A DNA stretch of 64,000 bases from Oscillospiraceae bacterium (GCA_029983685.1 JASBZA010000002.1:114423-178422), one strand, 5' to 3'; counted from the first letter of the stretch, positions 1 through 9,365 are shown. Numbers and translations: made by a program. Notes: a model not told the origin generated them from the sequence alone.

Positions 1-1025
1 TATTTTCTTAATAGATTAAGATCTGAAGATTTCTGAATAACAAAAGAATCTCCTATAGGCAATTCCTTCGCTTTCTTTAAAACCGGCCTACCTAGTGCTG
101 TATCCAACATCCAAACTGACGAGAAGTTCCAGCTCAACTTAGCTTCATATGTTGTTTGGAGCAATAAGTCATCATCCGAAATAGAGAGACCGTTTTTATC
201 CGAAAGTTCACCGGATAAAACATTTAAGCTATTTAACTTCACATTTTGAGAAGCAATGTTATTGATAAAAGTAGGAGATGTCTTTAAGCGTCCTGTAATT
301 CGGCCAATATTCTCTTGCTTGGCATTTTCTATATTGCCTATGAAAACAGCACAGTTTTGAATTATAGCTCCTGTATATGCATATGCTGAAATGCCTCCTG
401 TGTTATTGATTTCTGATGCAATCTGCGGGACTGTATAGCATGAGTCAATCAGCGAGCCTGATTCTGAAACTGCCGTAATTCCACCGCATTCGACTTTTGC
501 CCTTAAATCTGCCAATGTATAAGAGTCACGGATAACACCATAATTATGAGCACATATTCCTCCTGTTCGATATCCGCCGCTTAGAGCACCCTTAACATAA
601 CAACGTTCTATGATTCCTCTATTAATTGTTGCAATACCTGCAATCCAATCAGTTTTATTTGTATCTACTCCTTTAATTGACACATCAATAAAACCAAGAT
701 CGTATATTGAACCTGAGTTAGAAATAATAAAAGCTGCTGATGATTTGTTTGCAGAAGCCTCAATCGTTAAATTTGAAACCACATAACCATCACCATTTAT
801 GTCTCCTGAAAAATTATCAATAGGCGTAAAATTTGATTCTAGCTTAATATCATTTGTAAGTTTATATTTTCCGTCCGGATTGTTCCGAATTTTATTAAAA
901 TCCTCTTCACTTGAAATCGGAATTACTTCTGTCTCTGCAATCGATGCACTATTCGTATTAATCGGAACAGAAAAGATTAAAATGAATGTTAGAATTACGC
1001 TCGTTAGTTGTCTAAGTCCTTTCAT
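1..1025 (-). CDS. Secreted GLUG-repeat protein, partial (3' end outside window)
   Basis: The frame is open from the ATG at 1025 to the window edge (about 341 codons, no stop). The start follows a strong AGGAGG site and lies 11 bp after the stop of the PHP gene, so it is probably the last gene of that operon. It opens with a signal peptide (MKGLRQ, then a hydrophobic run ending near NTNSA). The middle holds imperfect GLUG-type repeats of the form G-I-x(5)-G-x-I-x-x-C/S-Y, for example GIATINRGIIERCYVKG, GICAHNYGVIRDSYTLADL and GITAVSESGSLIDSCYT. GLUG repeats occur in secreted or cell-surface proteins, often adhesins or peptidases. The C-terminal part that would reveal any catalytic domain is missing. 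Base composition is AT-rich. The call of exported repeat protein is firm; the function is unknown. Confidence 0.8.
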   Translation of the reverse strand, partial: MKGLRQLTSVILTFILIFSVPINTNSASIAETEVIPISSEEDFNKIRNNPDGKYKLTNDIKLESNFTPIDNFSGDINGDGYVVSNLTIEASANKSSAAFIISNSGSIYDLGFIDVSIKGVDTNKTDWIAGIATINRGIIERCYVKGALSGGYRTGGICAHNYGVIRDSYTLADLRAKVECGGITAVSESGSLIDSCYTVPQIASEINNTGGISAYAYTGAIIQNCAVFIGNIENAKQENIGRITGRLKTSPTFINNIASQNVKLNSLNVLSGELSDKNGLSISDDDLLLQTTYEAKLSWNFSSVWMLDTALGRPVLKKAKELPIGDSFVIQKSSDLNLLRK

Positions 1026-1036
1026 CGTATCTCCTC

Positions 1037-2911
1037 CTATTTCTCGCACCACACTGGTGCCGTTGCCGCAAACTTTCGGTCGACTTGACCTATTTTCAAG
1101 AAGTAGTACGGACTTTGATTTAAAATTGAAAATTCAAGCCTTGTCTCGTGTCCCGACAATTCTTGTCGATGGAATACTTTTCCCTTATATCCCCTAACCT
1201 CCAGATAAGATAACTCTTCATCGGTCTCCTTATTTTGAATCCAAACATCAAAGTTTATCTGATTGGATTGGGATAAATAGCTTCCCATTAGTGCATTATT
1301 AGCGTAGAAGATGACCCGTAAATCCTTAGCGGAGCTATAGTAGGTCCTGTGTTTTCTAATTGCATCATAAAGATCCGCCTTCGTTAAACGCCTGGCAATG
1401 ATCCCCGTTCGAATGTCATTCTCAGTTCCCCAGTCTTCTTTGTGATTATCCTGGCTCCCCACCGGTGAGACATGCCAGCCCAAATCCAAAGCATGTGTGT
1501 AATACATCAGGCTATTTTCTTCTTTTACTTCAATGCTGTTTAATTCAATCGTATACATGACCTTATCAAGTTCCGGATCATAAGGCTCAAACATATCCAG
1601 ATGTCTGGCACCACAAGACCAGGGGTGGTTCCACTGGTTAATTACATCAGGGAACTGTTTTAGAGTTTTATAGTATGCATTCGTATCGTTATAACGGATT
1701 TCGTAAGGGTTTAGAAAAAAGTCTGCCCCGTATATATTCATATGGCCAAATTGATTGTACCAGGTAGTTTCAGACCCCATCATAGCGATAAAACGGTCAT
1801 CAACTGTTTTATCATCCGCCATACGCTTAAGCTCCATCCACTTGCGACTCTTAGAAGCATCAAAGCTATCATCGAATAGGTTACTGTGTTCTGTAATAGC
1901 TAAGAAGTCCAATTTTGCCTTGTCCCTGGCATAATCATAGGCACAGGCAGGCGTCCTCACACCGTCTGAAAATCCTGTGTGGCAATGAAGATTGCCGAAA
2001 AAGACTTGATAGTTACCGGTTTCGGTCGCCTTTTCTAAGGCCGAATCAATAATCCTCGTCTCGAGCTTTGGCCGGCTCTGAATAGCTAGCCATAAAACAC
2101 CTAGTTGCTGAGGCTTATCGATGTGAGAAATAAGAAAATAGACATCTCTGACACCGTAGTCGCCATCTCGAATATCGCCGGCAAATTCAACCCAAGGTGT
2201 ATATTGTCTGCTTAAGTCCATAGACGCTATAGGTTCGCCTTGCGGTGAGTCTAAGCGAAGTTCGACCAGGACATGAAAGTCTCTGTTTTTAGATGGTAGA
2301 TAGAACAAGCCTCTTAATTGTTTATCATCTATCCTTGTCAGGTCTACCGCCCTATAAACAAGATAGGAATCCTTCTCCATCGCGAGCATCATCTGGTCGG
2401 TCCAATCGTGCTCTAATTCCCCGGTCGGCAGTTTTGTAAAACCTTCGGATACATTAGATTCTACGGCTCGTATACGTTTATCGACTAAGGACAACCGACG
2501 TGGTTTGTAACTTTCTATTTTTTCGCCCAGAACCTCGACGTCTTTTAGAGAAACGGTTTCAGAATCTTTCACATACATGAAAGTAATCCTGATATAGCGG
2601 GCAACAAGATTGCAGGCATAGAAAAATCCGCCGGGCCCTTCTTCGCTTTCATCATCCTTTACGCATAATTCTTTCCAGTTTATTCTGTCTACACTGTAGT
2701 CTATGGCAAAGCGGCAATGTTGACCCTCCGAAAGACCCGTTTTAAGCCTTACGGACTCCACTTTATACACACTCTCGCAATCCATAAGCCACCATTGAAA
2801 ATAAGGTTGGGCTTTCCAGTAACTATCTTTTTTTCCATCTACGGCATTCTCTGCAGCAAAGCCTTCTAAGCTGTCTTGTGCAAAGACCTTTCCCACAATA
2901 CGTCTTGTCAT
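1037..2911 (-). CDS. PHP-domain metallohydrolase (CehA/McbA-like) with N-terminal discoidin domain
   Basis: 624 residues. Residues 1 to about 135 resemble an F5/8 type C (discoidin) carbohydrate-binding domain (AENAVDGKKDSYW near the start). From about residue 300 the PHP metal-binding motifs appear in order: GNLHCHTGFSDG, AITEHSN, MGSETTW, QWNHPW and GSQDNHKEDWGT. PHP enzymes use a multi-metal centre, and most known ones hydrolyse phosphoesters. There is no signal peptide, so it should act in the cytosol. It lies 16 bp downstream of an ABC transporter operon of the type that imports iron or organophosphates, which suggests it hydrolyses the imported compound; that is inference. The combination of a discoidin domain with a cytosolic PHP domain is unusual. 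A weak GGTAGAGAG ribosome site precedes the ATG. Confidence 0.85.
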   Translation of the reverse strand: MTRRIVGKVFAQDSLEGFAAENAVDGKKDSYWKAQPYFQWWLMDCESVYKVESVRLKTGLSEGQHCRFAIDYSVDRINWKELCVKDDESEEGPGGFFYACNLVARYIRITFMYVKDSETVSLKDVEVLGEKIESYKPRRLSLVDKRIRAVESNVSEGFTKLPTGELEHDWTDQMMLAMEKDSYLVYRAVDLTRIDDKQLRGLFYLPSKNRDFHVLVELRLDSPQGEPIASMDLSRQYTPWVEFAGDIRDGDYGVRDVYFLISHIDKPQQLGVLWLAIQSRPKLETRIIDSALEKATETGNYQVFFGNLHCHTGFSDGVRTPACAYDYARDKAKLDFLAITEHSNLFDDSFDASKSRKWMELKRMADDKTVDDRFIAMMGSETTWYNQFGHMNIYGADFFLNPYEIRYNDTNAYYKTLKQFPDVINQWNHPWSCGARHLDMFEPYDPELDKVMYTIELNSIEVKEENSLMYYTHALDLGWHVSPVGSQDNHKEDWGTENDIRTGIIARRLTKADLYDAIRKHRTYYSSAKDLRVIFYANNALMGSYLSQSNQINFDVWIQNKETDEELSYLEVRGYKGKVFHRQELSGHETRLEFSILNQSPYYFLKIGQVDRKFAATAPVWCEK

Positions 2912-2927
2912 CTGTCTCTCTACCTAT

Positions 2928-4040
2928 CTACTGAACCCATACGCTTCCGATAGCAATTCTTTCTTGTGATGTCTTGTCGAAAATACAAATTCCGTCTCCT
3001 GCGAAATCAAACTTAATCGGCTCATCCACTGCATAATCGATGGCACCAAAAACAACCGATGATAGAATCTGATCATTAATCAATATTCTTACCGTAGTCT
3101 CCATGCCTGCCGGTAGGGTGGAATAGGCCAAAGCGTCAACCTGACCTTCATCTGAAATGGGTAAATTTTCCGGCCGGACACCCAGAATAACGTCTTCCGA
3201 CCCTAAATCAATCTTATCTTTGGACCTGAAGAGGACCTTCATACCCAGCATGTCCAGCTCCATCTCGGACCCATTTAATAACTTCGCCTTGGCCTCAATG
3301 AGGTTTATCGTAGGACTACCCACAAAGTCTGCTACAAATAAATTCTTGGGTTGACAATAAACCATCAAGGGTGGCTCATATTGCTGTAATTGTCCTTTGT
3401 TAATCAAGCAAATTTTTGTGGCCAAAGTCATCGCCTCTAACTGGTCATGTGTGACATACAGGAACGTAGCATCCGTGTCCGCATGAAGACGTTTTAATTC
3501 GGTTCGCATTTCTCCGCGCAATTTCGCATCTAGGTTCGATAAGGGCTCATCCATGAATAAAACCTTGGGAGCAGGTGCCAATGTCCTGGCAATGGCCACT
3601 CTTTGCTGCTGGCCACCGGAAAGTTCAGCTGGATAACGATGCGAAAACTCTTCAATTTTCAAGAGCTCCAACATCTCTTGAACACGTGCTTTTATATCAG
3701 CCTTTTTCCACTTCATATTTTCCAGCCCAAAGGCAATGTTCTGATAGACCGTCATATGAGGCCAGAGGGCATAGTTTTGGAACAAGAATCCGATATCGCG
3801 CTTATCCGGTGTGATATTAATGCCTCTGTCCGAATCAAAAACCACTTTACCGCCTATACGGATTTGGCCCTCTGTAGGGGTTTCCAAACCGGCAATCATG
3901 CGAAGCGTTGTTGTCTTTCCGCAGCCGGACGGACCTAAGAGCGTAATGAAATCACGGTCTTCTACAACCATATTTAAATTATCTACAGCGACAAAGTCGC
4001 CCCATCTTTTAGTAATGTTTTTCAATACAATTTCGGGCAT
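2928..4040 (-). CDS. ABC transporter ATP-binding protein (FbpC/PotA/AfuC type)
   Basis: 370 residues. It carries the complete ATPase signature: Walker A GPSGCGKTT, Q-loop FLFQNYALWPH, signature LSGGQQQRVAIAR, Walker B VLFMDEPLSNLDA and the H-loop VTHDQ. About 130 C-terminal residues match the TOBE regulatory region of the CUT1/Fe3+/spermidine importer ATPases. It energises uptake through the fused permease encoded 9 bp upstream and the lipoprotein binding protein before that. GGAG precedes the ATG. The ATPase cannot reveal the substrate; iron, sugar phosphates, 2-aminoethylphosphonate and polyamines are all handled by this subfamily. The PHP hydrolase downstream favours an organic phosphate. 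Confidence 0.92.
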   Translation of the reverse strand: MPEIVLKNITKRWGDFVAVDNLNMVVEDRDFITLLGPSGCGKTTTLRMIAGLETPTEGQIRIGGKVVFDSDRGINITPDKRDIGFLFQNYALWPHMTVYQNIAFGLENMKWKKADIKARVQEMLELLKIEEFSHRYPAELSGGQQQRVAIARTLAPAPKVLFMDEPLSNLDAKLRGEMRTELKRLHADTDATFLYVTHDQLEAMTLATKICLINKGQLQQYEPPLMVYCQPKNLFVADFVGSPTINLIEAKAKLLNGSEMELDMLGMKVLFRSKDKIDLGSEDVILGVRPENLPISDEGQVDALAYSTLPAGMETTVRILINDQILSSVVFGAIDYAVDEPIKFDFAGDGICIFDKTSQERIAIGSVWVQ

Positions 4041-4049
4041 AGAAATCTC

Positions 4050-5894
4050 CTATCTTCCTCCGATGGGTGCACCGCTATCTACGCCTTTAGCAATAGAAGC
4101 ACCTGTCAGCTTACTGGACACAGCATTCACGACTAAGACAATGACTATGATTAATAAGGTGATCGCACTGGCGTATTGCTCATATCCGGTCTGATTAAAG
4201 GCCAGCAGCATGGTCGTCAAAAGGTAATTACTGTGGGGGACCAATAAGGCAAAAAGGTCCACTTCACGCATGGCCGCCACAAAGGGCAAGAGGTAGCCGG
4301 ACATGATACTGGTCTTTTGAATGGGAATTAAAATATGTGTCAGTCGCTTCCACCAAGGGACACCGACAATAATAGCCGCTTCTTCAATTTCGGCTGAAAT
4401 CTGCAACATGGAATTAATGGAGCCCCTTGATGCCATGGGCAAATATTTGACGCCTCCTACAATGGCCAAAAGCATGAAGGTGTTGTAGAGAAATGAGAAG
4501 GTCTGTGTTGACGCCAACGATAAGTAGAGGGTGGCAAAGGCTATTGTGGGAATAAGATAAGGAAAGAAAGCCAGGCTTTCCACCGCTCTGGCCAACCAGC
4601 TGCCCCTGCGTTTTACCGCGGAATATCCAATCAGAAGGCCACTGGTTCCCGAGAAGACGGCGCAAAATATTGAGAGTAAGAGTAATCGGCCCAGGGCAGA
4701 GAGAATGGTTCGGTTAACCAAAACACCACCAACCATACCGTTCATATAAGCGTCCAGGTCTCTTCCAATCCAAAAATCCAAAGTAATATTTTCCGCACTG
4801 TAGTTGCCCGGAACAACCGTAATGGTTTGAAGAGCAAAGACAATTAAGGGAACCACTGAGAAAAAGATAACCAAAATTAATAAGACGACGGTAATGGGAA
4901 TATTGGCTTTCTTTAAATCTACCAGGGAGATTTGGCCCGATTTTCCGGTTACGGTCGTAAAGGATTTGCGTTTACCTGTGTATTTTTGATTAATCAAAAG
5001 GATGATAATACCGGCTGCTATCATGACTGACGCAATAATATAAGCTTGGCCGCTATAGCCGGCGTTCATTAAAGACTTCATCTTGGACGCTAGAGTATAA
5101 AACTTCACTGCACCACCTAAAAAGACCGGGGCAGTATAAGACGCAAAACCGCTGGAAAAGATCAGCAAGAAGGTAGAAAGAACGGCCGGCATGACAATAG
5201 GCAAGGTAATTTTGCGTAAAATTTTCCCCCGACTTGCCTTCAGTATGGTGGCAGATTCTTCCAAAGTGGCATCCATATTTTGTAAGATGCCTCCGATTAA
5301 AATGTAAGCAAAGGGTGCAAAATGTAAACCTGTAACGATGATACAAGGGAATAGTCCGTAGACGAACCATGAAGGCATCCGGACACCGAACAAGGCTTCC
5401 AAAAGACCGATGTTTCCGCCTCCCAAAGCGCTGTTAGAAAAAAGATTCAGCCAGAACAAGGCCAGCGTCCAGGCAGGCATGATGTAGGGAAACATAAAAA
5501 GCGAGGTAATAATCTTTTTGCACTTCATATTAGAGCGCGACAACAACCAAGCAACCGTTCCGCCTATACCTATACCCAAAACCGCTCCGCCCAGACCTAC
5601 CAGGAAGGAATTCAGCAAGGGTGTCCAGAAAGTGGTACGGGACCATTCACCACCCTGGAAAATAAGCTTCTTCCAGTGATATAAGGTAAAGTCCCCGGTT
5701 TGAAGGCCTGTCATGGTTTTCTCTATACCGACATGGACAATGAACATTTCTCGCAAAATCGAAAGTAATGGAATCAGTGTTAATGCCGTTAGGACAATTC
5801 CAAAAATCAGCAACATGACATTGGCCGGTTTGGAAAAGAATGTTTTGACATGATTAAACTGTCGCTCAATAATTGCTTTAGTTTTGCCAGCCAC
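4050..5894 (-). CDS. Fused double-domain ABC permease (AfuB/FbpB type)
   Basis: 614 residues with two BPD permease modules of about six membrane helices each. Two EAA-loop motifs that contact the ATPase are visible: EESATILKASRGKILRKITL in the first half and EEAAIIVGVPWWKRLTHILI in the second. Fused permeases of this size are typical of the FbpB/AfuB/PhnU-V group, which includes ferric iron and sugar-phosphate importers. The start is a GTG preceded by AAGGAGGGG. It is encoded between the binding protein (72 bp upstream) and the ATPase (9 bp downstream), so the three form one importer in the cytoplasmic membrane. Confidence 0.92.
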   Translation of the reverse strand: MAGKTKAIIERQFNHVKTFFSKPANVMLLIFGIVLTALTLIPLLSILREMFIVHVGIEKTMTGLQTGDFTLYHWKKLIFQGGEWSRTTFWTPLLNSFLVGLGGAVLGIGIGGTVAWLLSRSNMKCKKIITSLFMFPYIMPAWTLALFWLNLFSNSALGGGNIGLLEALFGVRMPSWFVYGLFPCIIVTGLHFAPFAYILIGGILQNMDATLEESATILKASRGKILRKITLPIVMPAVLSTFLLIFSSGFASYTAPVFLGGAVKFYTLASKMKSLMNAGYSGQAYIIASVMIAAGIIILLINQKYTGKRKSFTTVTGKSGQISLVDLKKANIPITVVLLILVIFFSVVPLIVFALQTITVVPGNYSAENITLDFWIGRDLDAYMNGMVGGVLVNRTILSALGRLLLLSIFCAVFSGTSGLLIGYSAVKRRGSWLARAVESLAFFPYLIPTIAFATLYLSLASTQTFSFLYNTFMLLAIVGGVKYLPMASRGSINSMLQISAEIEEAAIIVGVPWWKRLTHILIPIQKTSIMSGYLLPFVAAMREVDLFALLVPHSNYLLTTMLLAFNQTGYEQYASAITLLIIVIVLVVNAVSSKLTGASIAKGVDSGAPIGGR

Positions 5895-5966
5895 AGTTGC
5901 CCCTCCTTGTTTACAAATAAAAAGATATGGGCAAGGTAACCCCGGCCCATATCTCCGAATTTCTAG

Positions 5967-7238
5967 TTAGGAAAGTCTTGTTGAAATAAATTCGTAAGCT
6001 TCAGGATATTGTTCTGCAACGACAACACCGTCTTCAACGACTAAACGATCTAACCAATAACTAATCTCTTTATCCAAACCGGTCTTATCGGGTACAAGCG
6101 TAATAGCCGTATTGGGAGAATAGACGCCCATGTTATTTTCGTTATTCCATGCGGCGAACCCTTCTTCCGATAAGATGTAATTGATGAAAAGAGAAGCGGT
6201 ATACGGCATGTCCGTATCCTTGCAAATTTGCGCATAGGTAGGATAAATAAAGCCTGAGAAACCAGTTAATCCTTTACCGTCATTGGCCTCGTAGGCAGCA
6301 ATGCTGATGTTGTCTTTTACGACCGAGTCCGAACGCAGCTTGGAGAAGACGAAAATACCGACATTACCGGCTGCACCGGTGGAAACACCTTCCGCAATAC
6401 CGCCGTCTGCTGCATAGGTATAGTTGCAATTGGCCAAAAAGCCATCCAAGAACTCATAACCTGCATTTTCAAAACCGGAGTCTTTGGACCATTCTTTGCC
6501 AAAATACTCTTTATAAGCCTCCGCCAGCTTATCTGCCCATTCGTCTGAGGTCAGCATAACAAGGAAGTTCATCCCTACCGGCTCCGTAGAAGGATCTTTG
6601 AAGAAAATCTTATCCGCATAAGCCTCTTCGGTCAGTTGCCAGACATTATTTAAGTCGATATCACCGCCTGTACTGTTGTAAATGAAGATTTTCTGGGAAA
6701 ACAGAACCGCACAAGGATCCCAATATTCTTCCGAAACTGTTTCCTTATACATTTCCGGGAAATAGTTTAAAAGTAAGCCCTCCGAGATAAGCTCATTTTC
6801 CATACGATAAGCATTTTGCAAAAGCGCCATATCCGCACCGTCTGCCGCACTGCCGATTTCTGTGCTGAGTTTGGTAAACATGTCCGCTTCACCTACGGAA
6901 GAGTAGGCCCCTTTGACATCCGGATATTTCTCCAGGAAAGTATTCATAGCGGTCTCACACAAGCTGGTAGTAGAGTAGACCATCATGTTGCCTGTTTCTT
7001 TCTTGGCCAATTCGTACAAGTCTTCATTACTTAAAGTAGCCGCATAAGCCAGCTTTTCTTCTGTACTTAGAGCCATGGGGTCTTCCAGGGAACCGGTCTC
7101 ACCCTGGTCGGTGGTCGTTGAAGTTTCTGTCTGATCGGTTTTAGCAGTCTGGGATTCCTTCGGATCATTTGAATTACAACCGGCAATTAAGCCTAATGCC
7201 AATGTAAAACTTAAAGCAAGTGCACCTAGTTTTTTCAT
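5967..7238 (-). CDS. Lipoprotein solute-binding protein of the Afu/Fbp-type importer
   Basis: 423 residues. It begins with a lipoprotein signal peptide (MKKLGALALSF, lipobox LIAGC), then a Thr/Glu/Asp-rich linker to about residue 65, then a periplasmic-binding-protein fold of the iron/organophosphate (family 1 extracellular) type. MMVYSTTSLCETAMNTFLEK near residues 87-106 resembles the start of the ligand-binding lobe in FbpA/AfuA proteins. It would be anchored outside the membrane and deliver ligand to the fused permease. The start follows GGAAGGA. The ligand is not evident: the clustered tyrosines of FbpA ferric-binding proteins are not obvious, which together with the PHP hydrolase makes an organic solute more likely than iron. 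Confidence 0.88.
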   Translation of the reverse strand: MKKLGALALSFTLALGLIAGCNSNDPKESQTAKTDQTETSTTTDQGETGSLEDPMALSTEEKLAYAATLSNEDLYELAKKETGNMMVYSTTSLCETAMNTFLEKYPDVKGAYSSVGEADMFTKLSTEIGSAADGADMALLQNAYRMENELISEGLLLNYFPEMYKETVSEEYWDPCAVLFSQKIFIYNSTGGDIDLNNVWQLTEEAYADKIFFKDPSTEPVGMNFLVMLTSDEWADKLAEAYKEYFGKEWSKDSGFENAGYEFLDGFLANCNYTYAADGGIAEGVSTGAAGNVGIFVFSKLRSDSVVKDNISIAAYEANDGKGLTGFSGFIYPTYAQICKDTDMPYTASLFINYILSEEGFAAWNNENNMGVYSPNTAITLVPDKTGLDKEISYWLDRLVVEDGVVVAEQYPEAYEFISTRLS

Positions 7239-7263
7239 TCTCTAATTCCTTCCATCTCAAAAT

Positions 7264-7282
7264 ATATGTATACGACCATATG
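7264..7282. promoter_or_regulatory. Possible GntR operator before the binding-protein gene
   Basis: In the 64-bp gap between gntR and the binding-protein gene, arms ATATG and CATAT flank 8 bp, with a GTATAC core at 7268-7273. GT-n-TA-n-AC-like cores are typical of HutC/GntR operators. A similar string, ATATGTA followed four to five bases later by a CAT, lies in the promoter at 10394-10422. The call rests on pattern only. Confidence 0.3.
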
Positions 7283-7302
7283 TTTTGGCCGAAATACCGA
7301 AT

Positions 7303-8025
7303 TTAGCGTTGCCTGATAATGTGATGTGAGTTGTAGCGCTGACCGTAAACGAAGCTCTTACAATGTTCTACGCATTTTTCTTTGGCAAAGGTGTATCTAT
7401 CGATTCTGAAAACTGCGCTTTTGGCCTGGATGCCCATCGCCTGTGCGACTTCGTTGGGACAAATAACCGCCTCAACCGCTTCATTAGCATATTCCGGGAA
7501 GAAGCCGCTACATTTCTTCATCGTAGGATATAAACCGAATTGGTTAATATCTTCTCTAATGGCCCCCTCTAAATAGCGTCTTGGAACAACCGATTCTTCG
7601 TAGGCATAAGCCTCACCGTTAATGGTTCTTACACGCGTTAAGCAAATAATCGTTTCATCGGAGCTAATCTTAAAAGTATTTTTATAAAATTCTGTGGGCT
7701 CTATTTCTTGGTAATTTAAGATAGTAAACTTGGACTCCAGACCTCTAGCTTCAAGTTCTTTGGACAAACTAAAAACACTGGATAAAGTGTATTCTACTGT
7801 GGGCGCTGCAACAAAGGTGCCTTTACCTTGTTTTCGCACAATGTAATTAGCTTCTACTAATTCTCTCAGTGCCTCTCTTACTGTAATGCGGCTGACACCG
7901 TATTCCTCACAAAGCTCTTTCTCACTGGGGATGCGTTGACCGGGTAACCATTCTTTATTGGCAATCTTTTCGTAAAATTCTTTTTTCAATTGATTTTGCA
8001 AGGTCAAAAAAGAGTGATTATCCAT
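7303..8025 (-). CDS. GntR-family transcriptional regulator (HutC/UTRA type)
   Basis: 240 residues. Residues about 10-75 form the GntR winged helix: PGQRIPSEKELCEEYGVSR followed by ITVREALRELVEANYIVR and KQGKGTFVA. The remainder is a UTRA effector domain, as in HutC, PhnF, NagR/YvoA and TreR, which bind small metabolites including phosphonates and phosphosugars. It is the first gene of the leftward operon with the ABC importer and PHP hydrolase, so it most likely senses the imported compound or its product and represses the operon. A palindrome at its own promoter supports autoregulation. Confidence 0.9.
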   Translation of the reverse strand: MDNHSFLTLQNQLKKEFYEKIANKEWLPGQRIPSEKELCEEYGVSRITVREALRELVEANYIVRKQGKGTFVAAPTVEYTLSSVFSLSKELEARGLESKFTILNYQEIEPTEFYKNTFKISSDETIICLTRVRTINGEAYAYEESVVPRRYLEGAIREDINQFGLYPTMKKCSGFFPEYANEAVEAVICPNEVAQAMGIQAKSAVFRIDRYTFAKEKCVEHCKSFVYGQRYNSHHIIRQR

Positions 8026-8043
8026 GATTGGCTCCGTTCAACT

Positions 8044-8084
8044 TGTTATAACATTATAATAATCTGGCGTATTGCCCATGTCAA
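8044..8084 (-). promoter_or_regulatory. gntR promoter with palindromic operator
   Basis: On the minus strand a perfect -35 TTGACA (8084-8079) is followed after 17 bp by TATTAT (8061-8056, five of six matches to consensus). The perfect palindrome TGTTATAACA at 8044-8053 covers the expected transcription start. GT-N4-AC is the shape of HutC-subfamily operators, so autorepression by the GntR protein is likely. The remaining bases to 8161 show nothing further. Confidence 0.6.
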
Positions 8085-8161
8085 CAGGCTCATTATTAGA
8101 ATTCATTTAACTTTTTAACAAGAATTTAACATTGTAAACTTAGCAGAAAAGACAGAACAAC

Positions 8162-8200
8162 AAAAAGCCTCACACCAGATTCACTCCTGATATGAGGCTT
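8162..8200 (-). terminator. Rho-independent terminator after the GH172 operon
   Basis: Perfect 8-bp stem AAGCCTCA (8165-8172) and TGAGGCTT (8193-8200). Read on the minus strand it is followed by a T run. It lies about 75 bp beyond the GH172 stop and ends the rbsK-GH172 transcript. Confidence 0.7.
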
Positions 8201-8273
8201 ATTATGGTTATTACTTAGGCAATGATTGGTATTCTATCCGCTTACTAAGGCCAACTTATCTCAATTCATGCAA

Positions 8274-9353
8274 TTAATGCACTTCCAAATAATCCTTATC
8301 CGGCAGTTCAGGGAAAGGTGCGGTAGGAATCGTCTGATACCAGAAGGCGACCGATGCGATATCATCTTGCAAAGGCAAATAGCGATGACCGGATTGCCAG
8401 CCCAAAGCCTGGATGGTCACCTTCAGCCTCTTCTCGAAACGGATAGGATCGGTGATGTGCCAGCGATACATGCCAAAACGGAACTGCGAACGATACAGAG
8501 TGTCCGGTGTCAGGACTTGATGAAGACCTGCATAAGGCGTGGTAAATTCCACATAGTTCTTGTGGGTTCTGGGATCTTCAAAATTGTAAGAACCGCAGAA
8601 ATAGTCCTCGGTACCGGTACCGCAAATAGTCGGGTATTCCTTGTCGTCATCCATGTAGAACTTGATTTCACCTTCACCCCACCAGCCGGAGTTATTAACA
8701 CCCCAGGCCATGTAAGTTCCGACATAATGACCCTTGCCTTCGATACCGTCTACGATGGTATACACATCTTTATAAGGTAGGGGGTTGACCCTGCGGAACT
8801 GGGCGTGGAAATAGGCGGCGTCCTCAGGTACCTCACAGAGCGAATAGCTAATCTGATAGTACATGACCACCATTTCGGTATCGCGGTTCTCCAGTGTGAT
8901 GCGAGCCCGCTTTCTAAAAGGCATGGACCAGTAGCAGTTGAAGGCACTTCCGGGGTTGACACATACAGCCAAAGAGCTCAGCTGAGAATACTCACCCCAG
9001 CCCGAGCAGAAAAAGTCGCCTAAAGGTGCTTCAACGGAAGGGGTCTCGGAGTCATCCCAATACATGCGAAGGATGGTGTTCCGCCAATTACCGGTGGGGG
9101 TAATCCAGATATGTTGAATGACACCGGGCCCTTCGATATCAGCAATTTCCCAAGTCTTGCCGGCTTCAATTTCTATGAAGGGGTTAACCTTCCAGCCCTT
9201 ACCTAAGTCTCTGGCTGCAATCTTGGCAAAGCCGTCTTCTAATGCGATACTACCGCCCTGGCCCACGGCACCCGTATAGTTCTCCGGACTGATGGACCTG
9301 GTTTTGGCATCGGATAGTCTCGATAAATTGCTTAAACCGTTTTCTAAAAACAT
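8274..9353 (-). CDS. DUF2961 / GH172-family glycoside hydrolase
   Basis: 359 residues, the normal length for single-domain DUF2961 proteins, now family GH172. Characteristic stretches are ADIEGPGVIQHIWIT (about residue 70), ILRMYWDDSETPSVEAPLGD and CGTGTEDYFCGSYNF (about 250), which holds family-conserved acidic residues. Characterised GH172 enzymes act on D-fructofuranosides or D-arabinofuranosides. There is no signal peptide, so it should act on imported oligosaccharide. It follows ribokinase by 12 bp. Its neighbours (ribokinase and, just beyond, an RbsD/FucU mutarotase and an ABC sugar importer) fit release of a furanose sugar that is then phosphorylated. The exact substrate is not deducible. 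Confidence 0.85.
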   Translation of the reverse strand: MFLENGLSNLSRLSDAKTRSISPENYTGAVGQGGSIALEDGFAKIAARDLGKGWKVNPFIEIEAGKTWEIADIEGPGVIQHIWITPTGNWRNTILRMYWDDSETPSVEAPLGDFFCSGWGEYSQLSSLAVCVNPGSAFNCYWSMPFRKRARITLENRDTEMVVMYYQISYSLCEVPEDAAYFHAQFRRVNPLPYKDVYTIVDGIEGKGHYVGTYMAWGVNNSGWWGEGEIKFYMDDDKEYPTICGTGTEDYFCGSYNFEDPRTHKNYVEFTTPYAGLHQVLTPDTLYRSQFRFGMYRWHITDPIRFEKRLKVTIQALGWQSGHRYLPLQDDIASVAFWYQTIPTAPFPELPDKDYLEVH

Positions 9354-9365
9354 TCTGTTCTCCTC

